Source: Rhopalosiphum padi
Taxonomy: Eukaryota > Arthropoda > Insecta > Hemiptera > Aphididae
Direction of reading: 5' to 3'
Assembly: GCF_020882245.1 (NCBI RefSeq)
Contig: NC_083597.1
Coordinates: forward strand, 29,614,652-29,678,651
Length of the DNA stretch: 64,000 nt
The first letter of the stretch is position 1; each line of letters opens with the position of its first letter. The position numbers and the translations under genes were made by a program. Positions 14,508 to 29,755 of this stretch are shown here, piece by piece. A model generated the notes under the pieces. That model made no database searches. It was not told where the DNA came from and was given only the letters and a program-made list of their open reading frames with translations.

Positions 14508-15861
14508 ATCACACGGCCCGTATTTTTATAAATAAATATACGCGGGCACACAATACTGAATTTTCATCGGTGTTTCACGCTCGGTGTGTATAATAGATAA
14601 TCGAATTCCGTTACTTGTAAGCTATACTAAGCTATCATATATTTGAAATAAATTATAGTATTATGTAAATAAATTATATTTATTATAAAGTCGATACCTA
14701 ATAGTTACTACTACTGCACGTATAGTATTTCAATACAATAAGAATCGTTCCTACAGTTCGTACGCGCTCAGATATAGGTTCGACTTTCCGTTTTATTACA
14801 TTTATTATAGTATTATTACTCATAATTAGTGAGCTTTATATAAATTATAATTAAATAATTGATTCGTTTATATAATTACAACAATAATAACAATTAAAAA
14901 AAAAATTTTTAAAAATAAACGAATAATAAAATCAGATGATTTAATTATTATTATATGTCGTAACGCAATGAACATCATGTGAAAAGTAGCTAGTTACTAG
15001 CCGTATACTTACACGGTTCCTCCACGTAGAACATCAAATCGTATAAAAACTACAAATTTAAATCAATTGTATTTTTACAGTTATTGTTGTATTCTAACCA
15101 ATCATATAACCACGATAATACTCTTAAGAATATTATTTTTTGATATTTGCAAATACCTAAATAATATACAGTATTAGAAACTTATTTTGTTAAATCATTT
15201 TGACATACGTTTCTATATATATATATACAACTACTGATTGTTCAGTCTTTTTTATGTATATAACACCTATATTCGTAGTCTATTAGACAGAGCAAGCGGT
15301 GAACGGCTTCGCAAAATTATGAGTGTAGTACCTACTGCAGTGATGCACATGCATGCCCACATGGCCACATAAACTTTAAATGTTTATAAAGCGAGTCCAG
15401 ATTTATATGCACTAAACAATTATTAAACCAAAATAAATTAAATTTTCTCATTAAAATGTATGATCTACCGATAAATAAAAATTAAACTAAATATTTTGTT
15501 TAAAACATCAATACATTTGTCTCCAAAAGAAAATTAATATTAGGTAGGTATACAAATAAAATTGAACAGTAGATTATCCATGTGGAATAACTTTGTTTAT
15601 TTATTTCGCAAAGTATCAACTACCAATTTTAAAAAATAATTCAACATTTTTTTCATATCTCAAAAATGTACTGATAATTAGTAATTGTAAAAATAAACAC
15701 TCTGTACATCATAAATTAGATAATAATATAATATCGTTTTCGATAATAAATGCATAACTATTAAACATAATATTTAATAGGTGTTTAAATTTAATCTGTT
15801 ATCTTTAAAGAAAATTAATTTTTATATTCCTAACAATTATTGCATGTGTAATGTGTATGTG

Positions 15862-15902
15862 GTGTGTGTGTGTGTGTGTGTGTGCTGCGAGCGAGCGAGC
15901 GC
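15862..15902. repeat. (GT)n microsatellite plus GCGA run
   Basis: About eleven GT units followed by several copies of GCGA/GAGC. Confidence 0.9.
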
Positions 15903-18297
15903 GCCTTTCAACAAACCATGTATTGTGCAGACGATCGTTCCAAATTTAAAATTTAACAACAAGTATACAATAGTATACCATGTTTTTTCAATAATGGTAT
16001 ATCAAGTATACCTATGGTATAAAATAACATATTATGTCTTACACCTACTAAATATGCTATTCATGTACCTACAAATTGTTATTAAACATTTAAACTATGT
16101 GATAGTTGTAAAATTATCAATAAATTATAATCTATTATCATGCATAAACATATTATAAATTATAATACACAAATAATAATCTATCAATAACAATATAGAA
16201 ATACTTATATATTATTACTATCTTGGCTATAATAAAAATAATCACTCATTATGTTTTTTTTATATTATATGTTATAACGTATTATTAAATATAGGTAGAC
16301 AGGTAGTTATTAAATTACAAATTGTATTACATAATGTATAGATACGTTGTAAGTATAATACTCAATAGTTAGTACCAAACTATCAACCAAGTTTTGAAAA
16401 TTACCTAAAATACTTAATATGTGTTAAATTATTTAATCTAAAAAACCTATAAAATAGTAATTTATAATAGATAATACGAAATATCGATTGTACTATAAAT
16501 GAAAATCAATAAAGCGTTATTTGATTATGAATAATTTTCAATACACTAGTGATATTTATGTTATTTAATTTGCATACAACCTATTTTTGTAAGTAATAAC
16601 TATTGTTTATTACTATTTAACAGAAAGTTTATAAATCATAATTTATTAAGTATAAAATATTGAATAGGAAATATATATTTTTTTTTCAATAGTCATATAA
16701 ACACTATATAATTAATTATTAACATCACATACAGTAATATCATTATAATTACAAATTATGGCTACGCAAATATATGTATGTATTCGTACATTATGATAAT
16801 GATTACTTTCAATGTAGGTATACTTATAGTCATATTTCCATGTTATAACAATTATCAATTTATTGAACTCTCATTTATTGATATTAAATTAAAATATTTA
16901 TATAATGTATACCACAGCAGTACAACATATATAATACAGTACCTAAATACAAAAGTAAAATTATTTGCGTTGTGGTTTATTGATATAATACAATTTAGTT
17001 TTGAAAATAATATTGTATGATTGAAATTCGTAAAAAAAGTTTCGCATATTGCATAAGTATAGGTACCTACAATATAAAACTTTTACTAACGGAAATTCAT
17101 TAGACTACAAAAAAAAAAAAATTTAACTTACATTTTTGCAAGTTATTATTATTTTTTTTATTTATAATAAGTACACGAGTACTTTATATTTTATAATTCT
17201 AAGTTTATATGATATTCTAAAATATCATTTATAGGTATTATAATAAATATAACGAAATAAATATTAATTAGTTTATCAAGTAAATGATGTAAATCGTTCC
17301 AATGATTTATAATTTAGCTATCAGTTATGAACTGGGTTAGTCTCTTACAATTTTAAGTATTTAATTTTTATGATACACCATGTCATTTTATAACCATGAA
17401 ATAACTACTATTCTATAGGGTTAAACTATTGTGATAAACCCCATATGAATTTTATAATTTACTAATTAACTATACGTTTTTATATAATTTATTGTCGTTT
17501 TAACTTTATATTTTGTATTGATATTTCAAATCTTAGACTCACTGTACATCTTTCATTTTCTATTTCCATAATTTAATTAATTGATTTACTATTTTGCTTA
17601 TCATTATGCGTTTAAAGATTAAACTTTTAAAATAAACTTACGATTTACCTTTTTTCCCCTTTAAGAATTATATGTATTTATATTTTTATGAAAAATGTGA
17701 ATACATTATTAAGTTACTTAATTTGATAACATTATATAATGGTTTGTAAATAGTAATTGATTGCTTGTTCGATATTTCAAAATCCCAGCCATTCCTAGAA
17801 ATTACCACCAAATTATGTTCACGCGAATAGCCCTACCCCTACATAAGTATAACAAACTTAAAGAGTGTATATCGATTTTGAACTGCGCAATCCGCATCAC
17901 ATACAATTGTCGCAATGAATCAATAAATATTGAATGCTGATAAAGTTTTAGACATAATAAGGTAGAAAGTTCTTCCGCATGGCTACAATCCACTACATAA
18001 TATATCAAAGATATTATCTATTCGTTCAAATTAAATAAGTTTTAGTAATGCTGTTTCAAACTCCTTTCAAATATATATTTTAAAAATATTTGGATTGCCT
18101 GCACAATGAGAAAAGGTCTAACATGATTACATTTTAAACCAGTAAAATAATCCTAATTTATATGCTTTTATTCAAAAATTGTTATTATTTATTATACTTA
18201 TAATATATTGTTTTTGTATTAACATTATTAATAGCTAAATTATTCAGTTAGATACATGATACATAAGTATATAAGATATCTTATACAATGTATTAAT

Positions 18298-18334
18298 ATT
18301 ACACACATATATATATATATGTGTGTGTGTGTGT
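18298..18334. repeat. Palindromic (AC)(AT)(GT) microsatellite
   Basis: Runs of AC, then AT, then GT are arranged so that the outer parts are complementary and could fold back. Confidence 0.85.
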
Positions 18335-21108
18335 AAAATTATTTAATATGTACCTATAGACATCTGTGTATCGTTAAAATAAGTATGATGTAGCATTGTA
18401 GCAATAATAAGTATCAGCCTAATCGCCTACTAGTTCCATACTTGGTGACCACAACTCACAAGGTATAGCCGGTATAGTTACATTCTATACATATTAAAGT
18501 AATTAATTAAGAATGATAATCAATAATGTGACCCGTTTATAGACATTTGGCGTAAACATTGGCATATAATCATACATTCATATTCATAAATACCTATATG
18601 TTGTGTGTATAATATAAAATAATATTGAAACTTATCATTCAAATTACATTTTTCGGGACAATATATCTCAAGTTTTTAGTCCTGTGCTAGTTTTAAATTT
18701 AATTAAATAAAAATTTGTCAAATTATAATAAAATATATATAAATTATAAATCTGTCTTCTCAAAAAAATGCTTAAATAATCCATCATGATTCTAAATTAA
18801 ATTAAAAACTTAATTACTACATCATTATAATTTATTATAAGGATCAAGAGGTGACCACAATTCCATCAAAATATTAACAATTATTAATACATTTTTGGGT
18901 GGTCAAAATATAATATATATTTTTACCTATTGTATCATTTGTAACTAAAAATATAGAGAGGGAATAGGTAACGCCTGTCTACAACTCAAATAATTTACCA
19001 ATATTTAAATTAATACATGAATAATATTGTCAACATTATTCAGCAGTTCTTGAAGCTTTTTAGAATTTTAAAATTATTGAAAATATATTAAGTTAATAGT
19101 TAATACTATCCATATCATAATATAGATACAATTAAGTACAAATGTATACAATTTAAGTATACTTTAATTACTAAGTAATGCACACAAAATAATAACATGT
19201 ATTAATATTCAAATTTAAACATAATACTTAAAAAAAATATATATATTTTTTAGTATACAATTAATTAGAATTTAGAGGTTAAGACAACAAGGAAAATGAT
19301 GAGGCATAATAATGATATCTTTGCTCCCACTATAAAATATTAGAAGAACAACTGCCGCCCCACTTGTCAGTCCAAATTATTCCTATGCAAACAACAGTAA
19401 TTTTGGAAAATTTACATTCTACATATTAGATTTTAACTAAATACAAAAGAATAAAAATGAGATATTTAATAAATTATTGTATTCATAACTAAAATTAGTG
19501 TTTCAAAAGTTTAATTTTTTCTATCTGGCATCTACTATACATAACCATAATATATAATATACTAAACCTATATTAGAAATCAAATTATTAATATCCTCTA
19601 GAAAGATTATTATTGAAACTTCAAGTTAAGTTCGATATCTACCTATATCAAAGCAATATTATAATATATATATAAAAATATTAATTGATAGTTTTGGATG
19701 TTGTTTATCATCTAGTTGCATTTAAAAATCATAAAATACAATATAAAAATTATGAACATATTATAAAAATTAAAAAAATTAAATCAATAACAAAGAAAAT
19801 ATTAGGTACACAAATGTGTTTTTTTTAAATTTCATTCTTTACGAGAGTATTAACCTTCATTAATTAATTATAACAATTATTATTAATTATGCTTCTCAAA
19901 CTCGTGATAATTTTTCGGTATGGTTTATTATTGATTTTGAACTATAAAAATTTTAAAACTTAGCATTATCTGGTTCGTGTGAAATCTGGTGAAGAGAAGT
20001 GAGATAAGGGTCGCCAATTCTCATATACAAATATACTCAAACTTTGTATCATGTCTGATTTTTTATTTAAATTATGAAAACATAATAATAAATATTACTA
20101 TCTACTTGTATTATATTAAAAATTCGAAATAGTATAACGAATTTATTTATATTAACATTTATAGTAGCCAATAGTCATCAGTGATGATTCATCACTCATC
20201 ACCCTTTAGGTGTATACATCAAATAAATATTTATTATACTATAAACTGTAACATCATGCAATGTTCACTATCTATAACTCTCTATAATACAACGAGTGCT
20301 AAATATATACAAACAGACAATAGCATTGAAGTTTCCTTGTTTAGAGTGTTTAGACATAACGAGTAAACGGACCGATTTGGATGTTTGATAATACTAAATA
20401 ATGGATAACCAAAAACAATAAAAAAAATAAACCTCATTATTTAAACTTTAATGTTTAATTATTCAACCCAGTGATTATTTATACCAATAAACCATAGTCC
20501 ACAATAATTATAATATATTCCTTTACAAAGTCCGATAACCATATATACTTCGGGTGAACATTATTGTTTTTCATTATCGTTAATAGAGTAAGTTAACATA
20601 TTACATATATACATAAAATAAATGCTATAAGTATGTTTGACGTATGCAATGTACATAGAATAACTCGTACATAGTGTTGAATTACGTAGAAGGACATATT
20701 TTCGTACATGACAAATTAACATATGCCTTACCAATTGTTTTTGTTATACATAAAGTGTTCATTCGTAACGCATGAATTGTCCAAAAAGAATATATTGAAA
20801 TTAACGAAACGAAGTGATATAATTTATACTTCTTCACGTTCGCAGTATTGTATAAAAAGAAACAATATAAAGATACAACGTGCTTAGCACTGATATCATA
20901 TGTTAAATAATCACGCAATATATAATTTTTTGTATACTATCACTATTTTTGTGGTTCATAATAATTGTCATATGTTTACAAATTACAAATTTCATAGGTA
21001 ACATTATATTGCAGTATACACCTATGTGTCCTATACGCATGTTATACTTTTTCTATACTTTTAAGTATACTTTTAATATAAATATTTAGTGATCAGAATA
21101 TAATTTTA

Positions 21109-21109
21109 A

Positions 21110-21140
<31 letters not shown>

Positions 21141-21149
21141 GGGGGGGGG
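21109..21149. repeat. (TA)n-(GT)n-G10 simple repeat
   Basis: About twelve TA units, a short GT run, then ten consecutive G. Confidence 0.9.
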
Positions 21150-21914
21150 CGACGGGCATATAATGTGTGCAGTGAAAAAGCAAAAGAATAAAAATAATAT
21201 TATGTGAGTAGAAAAAATTATAAATTAAATTTCAACAACTTTTTTTACCTTAAATTAAAATAATTATTACAAATTGCTAGCTATAACTTATAAATAATGA
21301 CATCATAATAATTTTAAAGTTTTTTTTAGTTTTTCGTTTGATTACATAATAGTATTTAATTGCTTTGTCTATGTAAAGTAATTAACTCAATAGGTACAAG
21401 AATTACAAAAGTATAAATCTTTTTATTATTACCTATATATATATATACATAATATATTACACAATATATAAATAATTATTTACATTTTAATATCTATAAT
21501 ATATTTTTGAAGTAATATGTTCTACACAATTACTAAAAACCTTTAAAAATTATACTATAGCTGGTTTTAATAAAATAACTACAAATTATTAAATTGCATT
21601 ACTTCTAGTCCTTTAGACTTCTAGTATAATAATCCTATTTGCAAGTATTAAAAAAAAATATATATTTTTTTCTGAAAATTTCAAATAAGTGCAAGTGGTT
21701 CTAATTTTAAAAATGAAGATCGAATTAATATCAATAACTTTATACAAATAGAAAAACTTTAGAAAAAACTAACAAAAGCTTACTTGTAACATTTATATAA
21801 CATATATTATACATATACAGGGTCAAAATATTAAGAAAAAGTATTTTTATTAAGTTTATAAATTACAGATAAATAGTAAACAATTTTGAGTATATTTTTA
21901 ATGAAGATCAGGCA

Positions 21915-22087
21915 CATAGGCGCAATTTGAGTTTTAAATTTATTATAATTTGTATGTTTTTACTGTGTGTATGCTCCCTGAGATATATAAAGGTTGAAGG
22001 GGATATATATACAAACCATTTTGGGGGGCTATGATTGATTTTGAGGGGATTTAGTCCCCCCCAAGCCCTCCTCAAATTGCGCTTATG
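21915..22087. mobile_element. hAT-like MITE, 173 bp, perfect target duplication
   Basis: The ends are cataggcgcaatttgag and ctcaaattgcgcttatg, a 17-bp inverted repeat with one mismatch. The identical 8-mer atcaggca flanks both sides (21907-21914 and 22088-22095). There is no coding capacity. The inner part has G-rich and C-rich runs that can pair. Confidence 0.93.
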
Positions 22088-22095
22088 ATCAGGCA

Positions 22096-25000
22096 GATAT
22101 TTAGTATGATTTTTAGGTTTTGAGTGAAATTGAGTATCGTTAAAAATTTAATTATCATCTAATACAACTTCAATAAAACAAAATGATTATAGTGTGTCTA
22201 ATGTATATTCTTTGATAGGATAATCATTAAAAAATTATGGGAAGTTTGAAATATTACAAAAAGTTATTATACAAAATAATAGTACGCAACTTCATGGCTT
22301 GTTAAAAATGTAAACAATTAGTTTAATGTTACTCAATTTCAGACTAATATTAAGACAATATACAGAACATATATAAATCTACAATAAGTTATTAAAATAC
22401 ATTTATTGTACATTGATTCTTAAATTATCTAAGTCATATCTATTTTGACTGATAAATGTGATGTCAGATGTTGTCTTATCAATAAGTATTTATTAATTTA
22501 TTTTTTTCTCCTTTACTATTATATACATATTTAAAGTATAATAAGCATTTAAATCATATTTTAATTTATACTTTATTAATTTTATTGTATAATAAAATTG
22601 AACCTGTTAACTTTAGATGAAGTCTACAACATTTTTGACATTCTAACGAAAGTGTATTATTTTTCATATTCGAGTAGGTAGTATATACAAATTCTAAATA
22701 TAATTTAGGGTAACAGTGCGAGTTGTTTAATAACTATTTTTACCACTCAGACATACGTCATAAATATGATATTTATTATCATATTCATAAATTATGTTAA
22801 TTAATAGTTGGTTTAAAAAAAAAAAAATCAATTCTAGTATTTGTGCATAATAAATTGTGTTTATATGTTATACTGTACACTATACAGGATGATTGTTCAT
22901 GGATTTATTCATTTAAAATCATAGGACAATATAAGTACATTTCAGTACACAAAAATTTGGAATCAAAAAATCTTTGTAAGGCACTCTGTAAATAATTTGT
23001 AATATAACCATATAGATTAGGTATATTTTATTTAATTATTTGATTTGATTAAGCGATGATAAATAGTAAGTTTTCCAAGAAAACATTTTGTACCTATATA
23101 GAATTCCGCTATTCGCGAGTAGGAAATTCAATGAGAATAGAATAATAAATGAGATCAGAGTACAAATAGTAATTTATTGATATATATTTCTAATTAAAAT
23201 ACCTAACCTACCCAATATTACAATATACTATGTATTTTTTATACGATACAATATGATAAACTTTAAAGTTTAAAAAATTGTGAGTATATATTTTTGATAT
23301 TTTCTAATTAGGTTCTGTAAGAACAATTTATTATAAGGAATATCGTATTAAATTTTCAAGCTCTTCGAGATCATACAAACAAAATTGTATTATCATAAAT
23401 CCAAAAATAAACAAAAAAAATACACAATTTTAAATATCTATTACTGCCATAAAAGAGCTGAAATCTTTTGAATATCGCATATATCGTATATGTTTGTACA
23501 GTTTTAATAGATTTTAGAATTACAACAAAAAAATAATTAATTTTGTAAAAAATAATCCCATATTTCACTAATACAATTATTTTTTTTCTTGATTTTTCCC
23601 CGATTATTTAAGTAATAAAGTTTTTATTTTTATATCCCCCACCTACTTGCTTAAAGAACATGGTGTTAAAGTCAAGTTAATTTTCCACATAATATAACAT
23701 ACCTTAATATACATAATAGTTGGAGACAATAGATTATATGAATAATAAATAAGTAATATTAATTTGGGTTTTAATTTTTAATTTTTAAGAATTAAAATTC
23801 AAATACGTTTATGATTTGTCATTGTATATTCGAATATTAATCTTATGTGATAAAATTCCACTAGAATAATTGTTTTTTTGAATTTACAAACATAAAATGT
23901 AATATAACACTAAAGTTTTACCCAATTTTTTAGTGATAAGTTAAAAGAATAATTTATTGGCAGAATACAGAAAATACTTAATAGACACTTCTTTTACTTC
24001 TTATATCTTGGTGTTAGAATCTGGATCTGTTATTTGTCTATTATCTATCACCTATATTATTACGTTATTTTCGAAAAAGTTAGATTAAACTAAAACATTA
24101 TAGGTAAAAAAATTTAAAAAAAATAGTTTGCCAAAATTCTTCTGCAATTATTGTAATATCACATTCGATGGTAATTAGTTATACATTTATTGTTGATCAC
24201 ATATTCTGCATCTTTAGATTCTGTAAAATATTCTAACATGCAAAAAATATCTATTTAATAAATAATCAATTTACACAGTGATTCGCTAAGCATGCTCACA
24301 CTCATTTTTTTCATTTAATAATTCGAATTATAATTTTTGAAAACACTTTTTTATAGCCTTATTTATGGTCAAATACTTACATTCACATAATTTAAAGAAT
24401 GTCCTGTACTCCTGTGAGCTGTAGCGATACCCACTACTTTTTTTTTTTAATGTTGTCATCGAAATATCAAAATATCAAGGATACATATGGGTTGTTTTTG
24501 AATTATTTAACTTTATATATACTAATAATAAAGTAAAATTATATTCTAATAAGAATAATAGGATAAATATGTTTATAATAATATTTGAAAATTAAAAGAT
24601 AGAAGAGCAACAATAATTTAAATTAATATTAATATAAAACCATTTTAAAGACTATACTACTATTAATATATATATATATACATTTTAATATTGCAAAGGT
24701 ACTATTTATTATCCTACTCACATAATTGAGACACATCTACATTATCAAAAAATCTACTACTTCCACAACTTATTATAACAAAAATTAGATCTTATATGAA
24801 CAAAAATAAGTTACAAGTTTTTGAAAATATGGTCCTTATAAATAAAAAAAAACCCTCTGTCGGGTGACAATGATAGTTGCAAGTCCGTTTAAGATAATTT
24901 GCAATTGTTATGTTACATTTTAATCATCTCAGATTATTTTGAAATGTAGTTCCTTAGAAGTTTTTACTTTTAACCTCCTTAAATATCAACAAGATCAAAT

Positions 25001-28000
25001 TTCTACCACAAACCAGACTAAATATTAATAATCAAAGCAATGGGTAGACATTAAGACACACACAAAAACGAAAAATATTAAAAATTAATATACTTGCGTT
25101 ATTATTGTAAAACCTAAGCATTCATCGCTCCGATCTGAATCTAAAAGTACCCTATATAACAAAATGATATATGTTACAATAATAAACATAACATGATGAG
25201 TCAATATATTTTTAATATGTATTTAACTTCTATAACTATCCATATATACTGTCATATTAATTTAAAATGTTTTCCAATTATGCAACATAAAATCCTTAAG
25301 TTACATCAACAGTACCTACCTGTGTTCAAACTTATTCATTCAATTTAACTCAAAAGTTAATTTAATGTTATAATAGATTTTATTATTAATAAATATTGAG
25401 CAGCGTGTGTGCGATTTCTATTTTTGACAGATGATATATTCAGACCCTAATTTCTCATAAGTATATTATTATATAGTAGCACCGTATGTTATTATCAAGT
25501 CTATTATTTCAGTAAATGGTGTGCGAATTCGTTTCAAAAGACCCCTGCCCTATTGCTCCCATTCCAATGGATCATGCAGTAATATAATATATATATATAT
25601 TCTTTTAATTGGTTAATAAGTTAACAGCAACATAATTTTCATCCGGTTAACGTCCTATAACGTAGTTATTATACTCGAGCGTATCCGCATGTTATAAATG
25701 ACATAAACGACAATAATTAAATACTACGTATATGCATAAAGTTAATTTCGTACTAATAGAAATATTCTGTTAACTATGTGGATACCTAATAGTATTTTTT
25801 TGAATTTATGAATTTATTTATTATTTCATATGTACGAAAAAACTGGAAACGAAGGTTGTGTACATTTATTTAAAACTTGTATTTAATAATATTGTTTTAT
25901 AACAAAACAATATATTCTATTTTGTATTATTATACTGTTAATTATTAGTATTTGCACTAACAATACATTTATACTCTACCCATTTAAAACTTATAGGACA
26001 CAGCGGTGTATAATATATTATTGTTGATTTATTTTTTAAATTCTCTTATTTTCATATGAAAATATAATCAATTGAAAGGATTAATAAAACTTAACATTTA
26101 TTACTAACAAAAGGTTAAAAAATAAATTATTGATACATAAATTAACTAGATATATAAATTGAATTAGGTATACTAGTTATTATTATACTGGAAATCAAAA
26201 ATTGTTAAAATATATTAAAAGAATAATTATTATAAGTTATAATTTATAACATATTAACGTTAACAAATCTGATTTATTTTTACAATAAATTATAAAATGT
26301 GTTAACAGAAAAATAAATAAAAGTCCAAAATACATTAAAAATAAAAGATATAATGTTAAATTATTTTGTAAATTATCTATTGTATAATAGGTGTAAAATA
26401 ATATGCGATTTTTTAAATATTACGAGTTTACGACTATTCTAATTTCTGGCATTTAAAAAAAAACTCAATTGTATAAATGATAATATCAAGAATATTATTA
26501 GTGTGTATAAATATAATTAAATAACTTAAATGTATCTTATTATCTTACTAGTTCGGTATATAAAACTATTAAGTATCATATATTATTTTTATATTTTGAA
26601 CACAATATTTCAGTTTTAAATTAAATAATTTTATCAAATTTCATAAATATAAAATAACAAATTGATTCATGGTAATTTAAATACATATTTTTATATATTT
26701 TATTATATAAATATTTAATTATTTATTCAAATATGCAACTTTAAGAATTCAATTGTTTACTACATTCTCCTAATTTTCTAATTAAAATATTAAATATTAA
26801 AATCATAATAATAAAAATAAAAGATACCTTCAATTTTTTATGAATTAAAATAACAAAGCAATATTGTTGATTGATTTGATTTACTATCTACATGATTTAA
26901 TCCATTAACTATATAGTTCAAAATTCGAATCGTTAACTAATGATTTTTTATTCTATTCTAAAAATACAGTACAATAATATTATTCAATATCACCATCTTG
27001 TCTTTATTTTTTATAAACTAATGAAATTAATATATAGTAAATACTGTAATAAATTGTATTATGTATAATTTCGTATCACGGTAATTTTTATTTATTATTC
27101 AAGTAGTTATAATTCTATACCCTGGTTCAATTTTAATATTCCTAGTTATAATTTGACAAAGGGTATTATAATCTAAAATGTTTGATATTTTTATATATGA
27201 TAAAGTGTAAAATAATGCACAATATTATAGGCTTAGTACATACTACCTAGTAACAATTAGAACAATAAAATCCGCTCAGAATCTAATATAAAATAACAAT
27301 TATATAATCATTTTTATACCAAATTAAAGATAGTAAAGGTTGAGAAACAAAAGAATACCCACATTAACTGATAACTTAATGTAATGCATATAATTATTAC
27401 CCTATGAAGTGCATTTTATTATTAGTTGTTACAATTATTTTCCCATAATCTGCAATAATAGTCCCTGCCCTCTTAGTCGTTTTATCTAATCTTGAAGTCA
27501 AATAAAAAAAATATTATGAATTGATAAAAACAATTGTACTCAGTGCATAATCAAGACTTTTCAAGACCCTAACATTGCAACTATAGGTATGTAAATTAAA
27601 TATAATTTAATAGTTCAGTTAATTATGTGCAGGACTTTGCCATGAACTAATATTATTTTTAATTAAAAATAAGCAAATCAAAACGCAAATAATTTTTAAC
27701 TTAATTAATTTTAATATGTATTAAGTACATGATTAGTTCTAAATTAAAAAAATATAAAGTTATACATATTAAATCTATAAACTATTATATTATTTTGTGA
27801 ACAGATTTAGTTTTTGTTAATTTGATTAATATAGATACTAATACTAATGTAGCTATTAACTACTGAAGTTTTATTTTGATACAATATTTCTTAATGTTAT
27901 ACGTATGAATTTTAAGAACTTCGAATTTAAATCATCAAAAGTAAATTTACATACTATTTAATAGGTACGTATAGCAATATATTAAATTTACTTAATTATC

Positions 28001-29693
28001 ACTTATTAATACCTACCTATTTTATATACTCTCGTAATGTTTATTATACAATATGCTTATACATTTATAAAATACTTATTTCACTTATTTTTATTATTTA
28101 GATTGAGTATGATATAACTATATAAATATCTTATATATTTAAATATTATTTTAATTAATTCTACATTTTATTTTTGATTATCTGTCTTGTGACAATAATA
28201 ATAAAATTTAATTTAAAAATGATATTACATTTATATTTATCAAAAATATTTCATATAAATAAAATAAATATATATATATATAATAATTTATTATATTTAC
28301 ATAATTATTTTTATTAAATAACTACTACACTTAGGATACTTAGATACTTGTCAACAAAACTGTTTTTGCACACACTTAGCAACTATGTATAGATATTTGG
28401 TAATGAATACTTTATATTTAATATCGAAACCAATAAATATCAAATTATAAACATATCAAAAAATTATTATTGTATAGCTTCGTTATAAACTAGCTTTAAA
28501 TTTATAAGAAAGTAAAAAAGACAAAATTTTAAACTTTTAAAGTGGTTGCAAACGTTATATTTATTTTATTACTATACTCTAATGTTTATTAGATATAAAC
28601 ATACGAGTATATTCATTGACCTATAAATTAAATGTTATGATTAACAATAACTGATTATAAAATATGCAATAGTTGTAAGTAAATAGCCCACACCCTCAAT
28701 AAATAAAATAGGTACAACGAATTTGTTCAGGTCTCTAAACTTCAAAGTGTAATATGTAACATTGATTATCTATTACATTTTATCAAATAAAGGTCGAGTA
28801 ATTTAACTTTAACATTAATATTGTTAATAATTAATTTTTATTTTATTACAAATTTAAAATGTGTATTAAAATATTAAAAATACAAATACTATTGTATTTA
28901 TGTTTTTAAACGTATTTTATATTGTTACATTACCATAAAGAAAAAAAGGATTTGGAATACTATTTTTTTTTAATTGACAGTTTTTAAGCTATATATATAT
29001 GAAGGCATTAATAGAACTCTAAAATCAAACATATATGTATATTATAACATTATGTTCGTCATGGAACAGCTAGCATGGTTATATAGTTCTTCGGATTACG
29101 AGGTAACTTGTAACTGAAAAACATATGTACTTAACATCTCAATAATATAAATAACAATATTTTCATATCAAAAACAATAATTTTTTTGAAGGAAAAACAT
29201 TACCGGAAACAAATTTGTGTTTGTAACCGTGACGAAAAGTGTATTGTTGAATGAATACCAACAAATTAGAATGTGATAAAAAAATGTCTCAATGTCAGGA
29301 CCTATTTATATTATTATCATTAACCTTCAACATTGGTTGCTTCAAATCACTACATAATAATACTTAGAACCAATAAATCACAATTTGAAAAATATTATAA
29401 CCAAAAATATTGATTTACCATTATTAAAAAATTCTATAAAATCATTTAAATAAATGTTAATTTCTTAATTATATTTATATAAAATATAACATATTCATGT
29501 TGTTATTTATTTAATTTTTAGGTATTTATTTATAATGTAGATAATACATGTAAAATATACAGTATAATGTTAGGTATGCATTATCTAAGTGTCCAACTTT
29601 TATATTTATTAAAATTTATAATTTAGGTACAGTCATTACATAAATAAACATTGAACTCAAAAATATAACTAAATTGCTATTTTTAATTTTTAG
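22096..29693. other. AT-rich DNA upstream of the four-span gene, nothing recognised
   Basis: Open frames are few and low-complexity, and I see no RNA gene or element. If the four-span gene has a noncoding first exon farther left, this stretch is its first intron. Confidence 0.55.
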
Positions 29694-29746
29694 GAATCAC
29701 ATCAAACAATACGGGTGCGAAGTCGTGAAAAAGTAAAATCATATAG

Positions 29747-29755
29747 ATGACTTGA
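29747..29755 (+). promoter_or_regulatory. Minimal upstream ORF overlapping the start codon
   Basis: ATG ACT TGA ends on the A of the main ATG (the TGATG arrangement). Neither ATG has a purine at -3. If the exon begins at the 29693 acceptor, ribosomes would meet this two-codon frame first, which could lower or tune translation. If the transcript instead used the ag at 29745-29746, this codon would be read in another frame. Confidence 0.45.

Larger units (their letters stand above)
14516..21906. other. AT-rich DNA with microsatellites, no supportable gene
   Basis: Seven kilobases of AT-rich sequence. Open frames around 15781-16158 and 16778-17020 are low-complexity, rich in Ile/Tyr/Asn, with no domain or splice support. 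Simple repeats are at 15862-15884 (GT)n with an adjoining GCGA run, 18298-18334 (AC/AT/GT) and 21109-21149 (TA, GT, then a G10 run). Confidence 0.6.

Noticed and set aside
15781..17020. Open frames of 125 and 80 codons on +.
   Set aside because: Ile/Tyr/Asn-rich translations of AT-rich DNA crossing a microsatellite; no domain, no codon bias.
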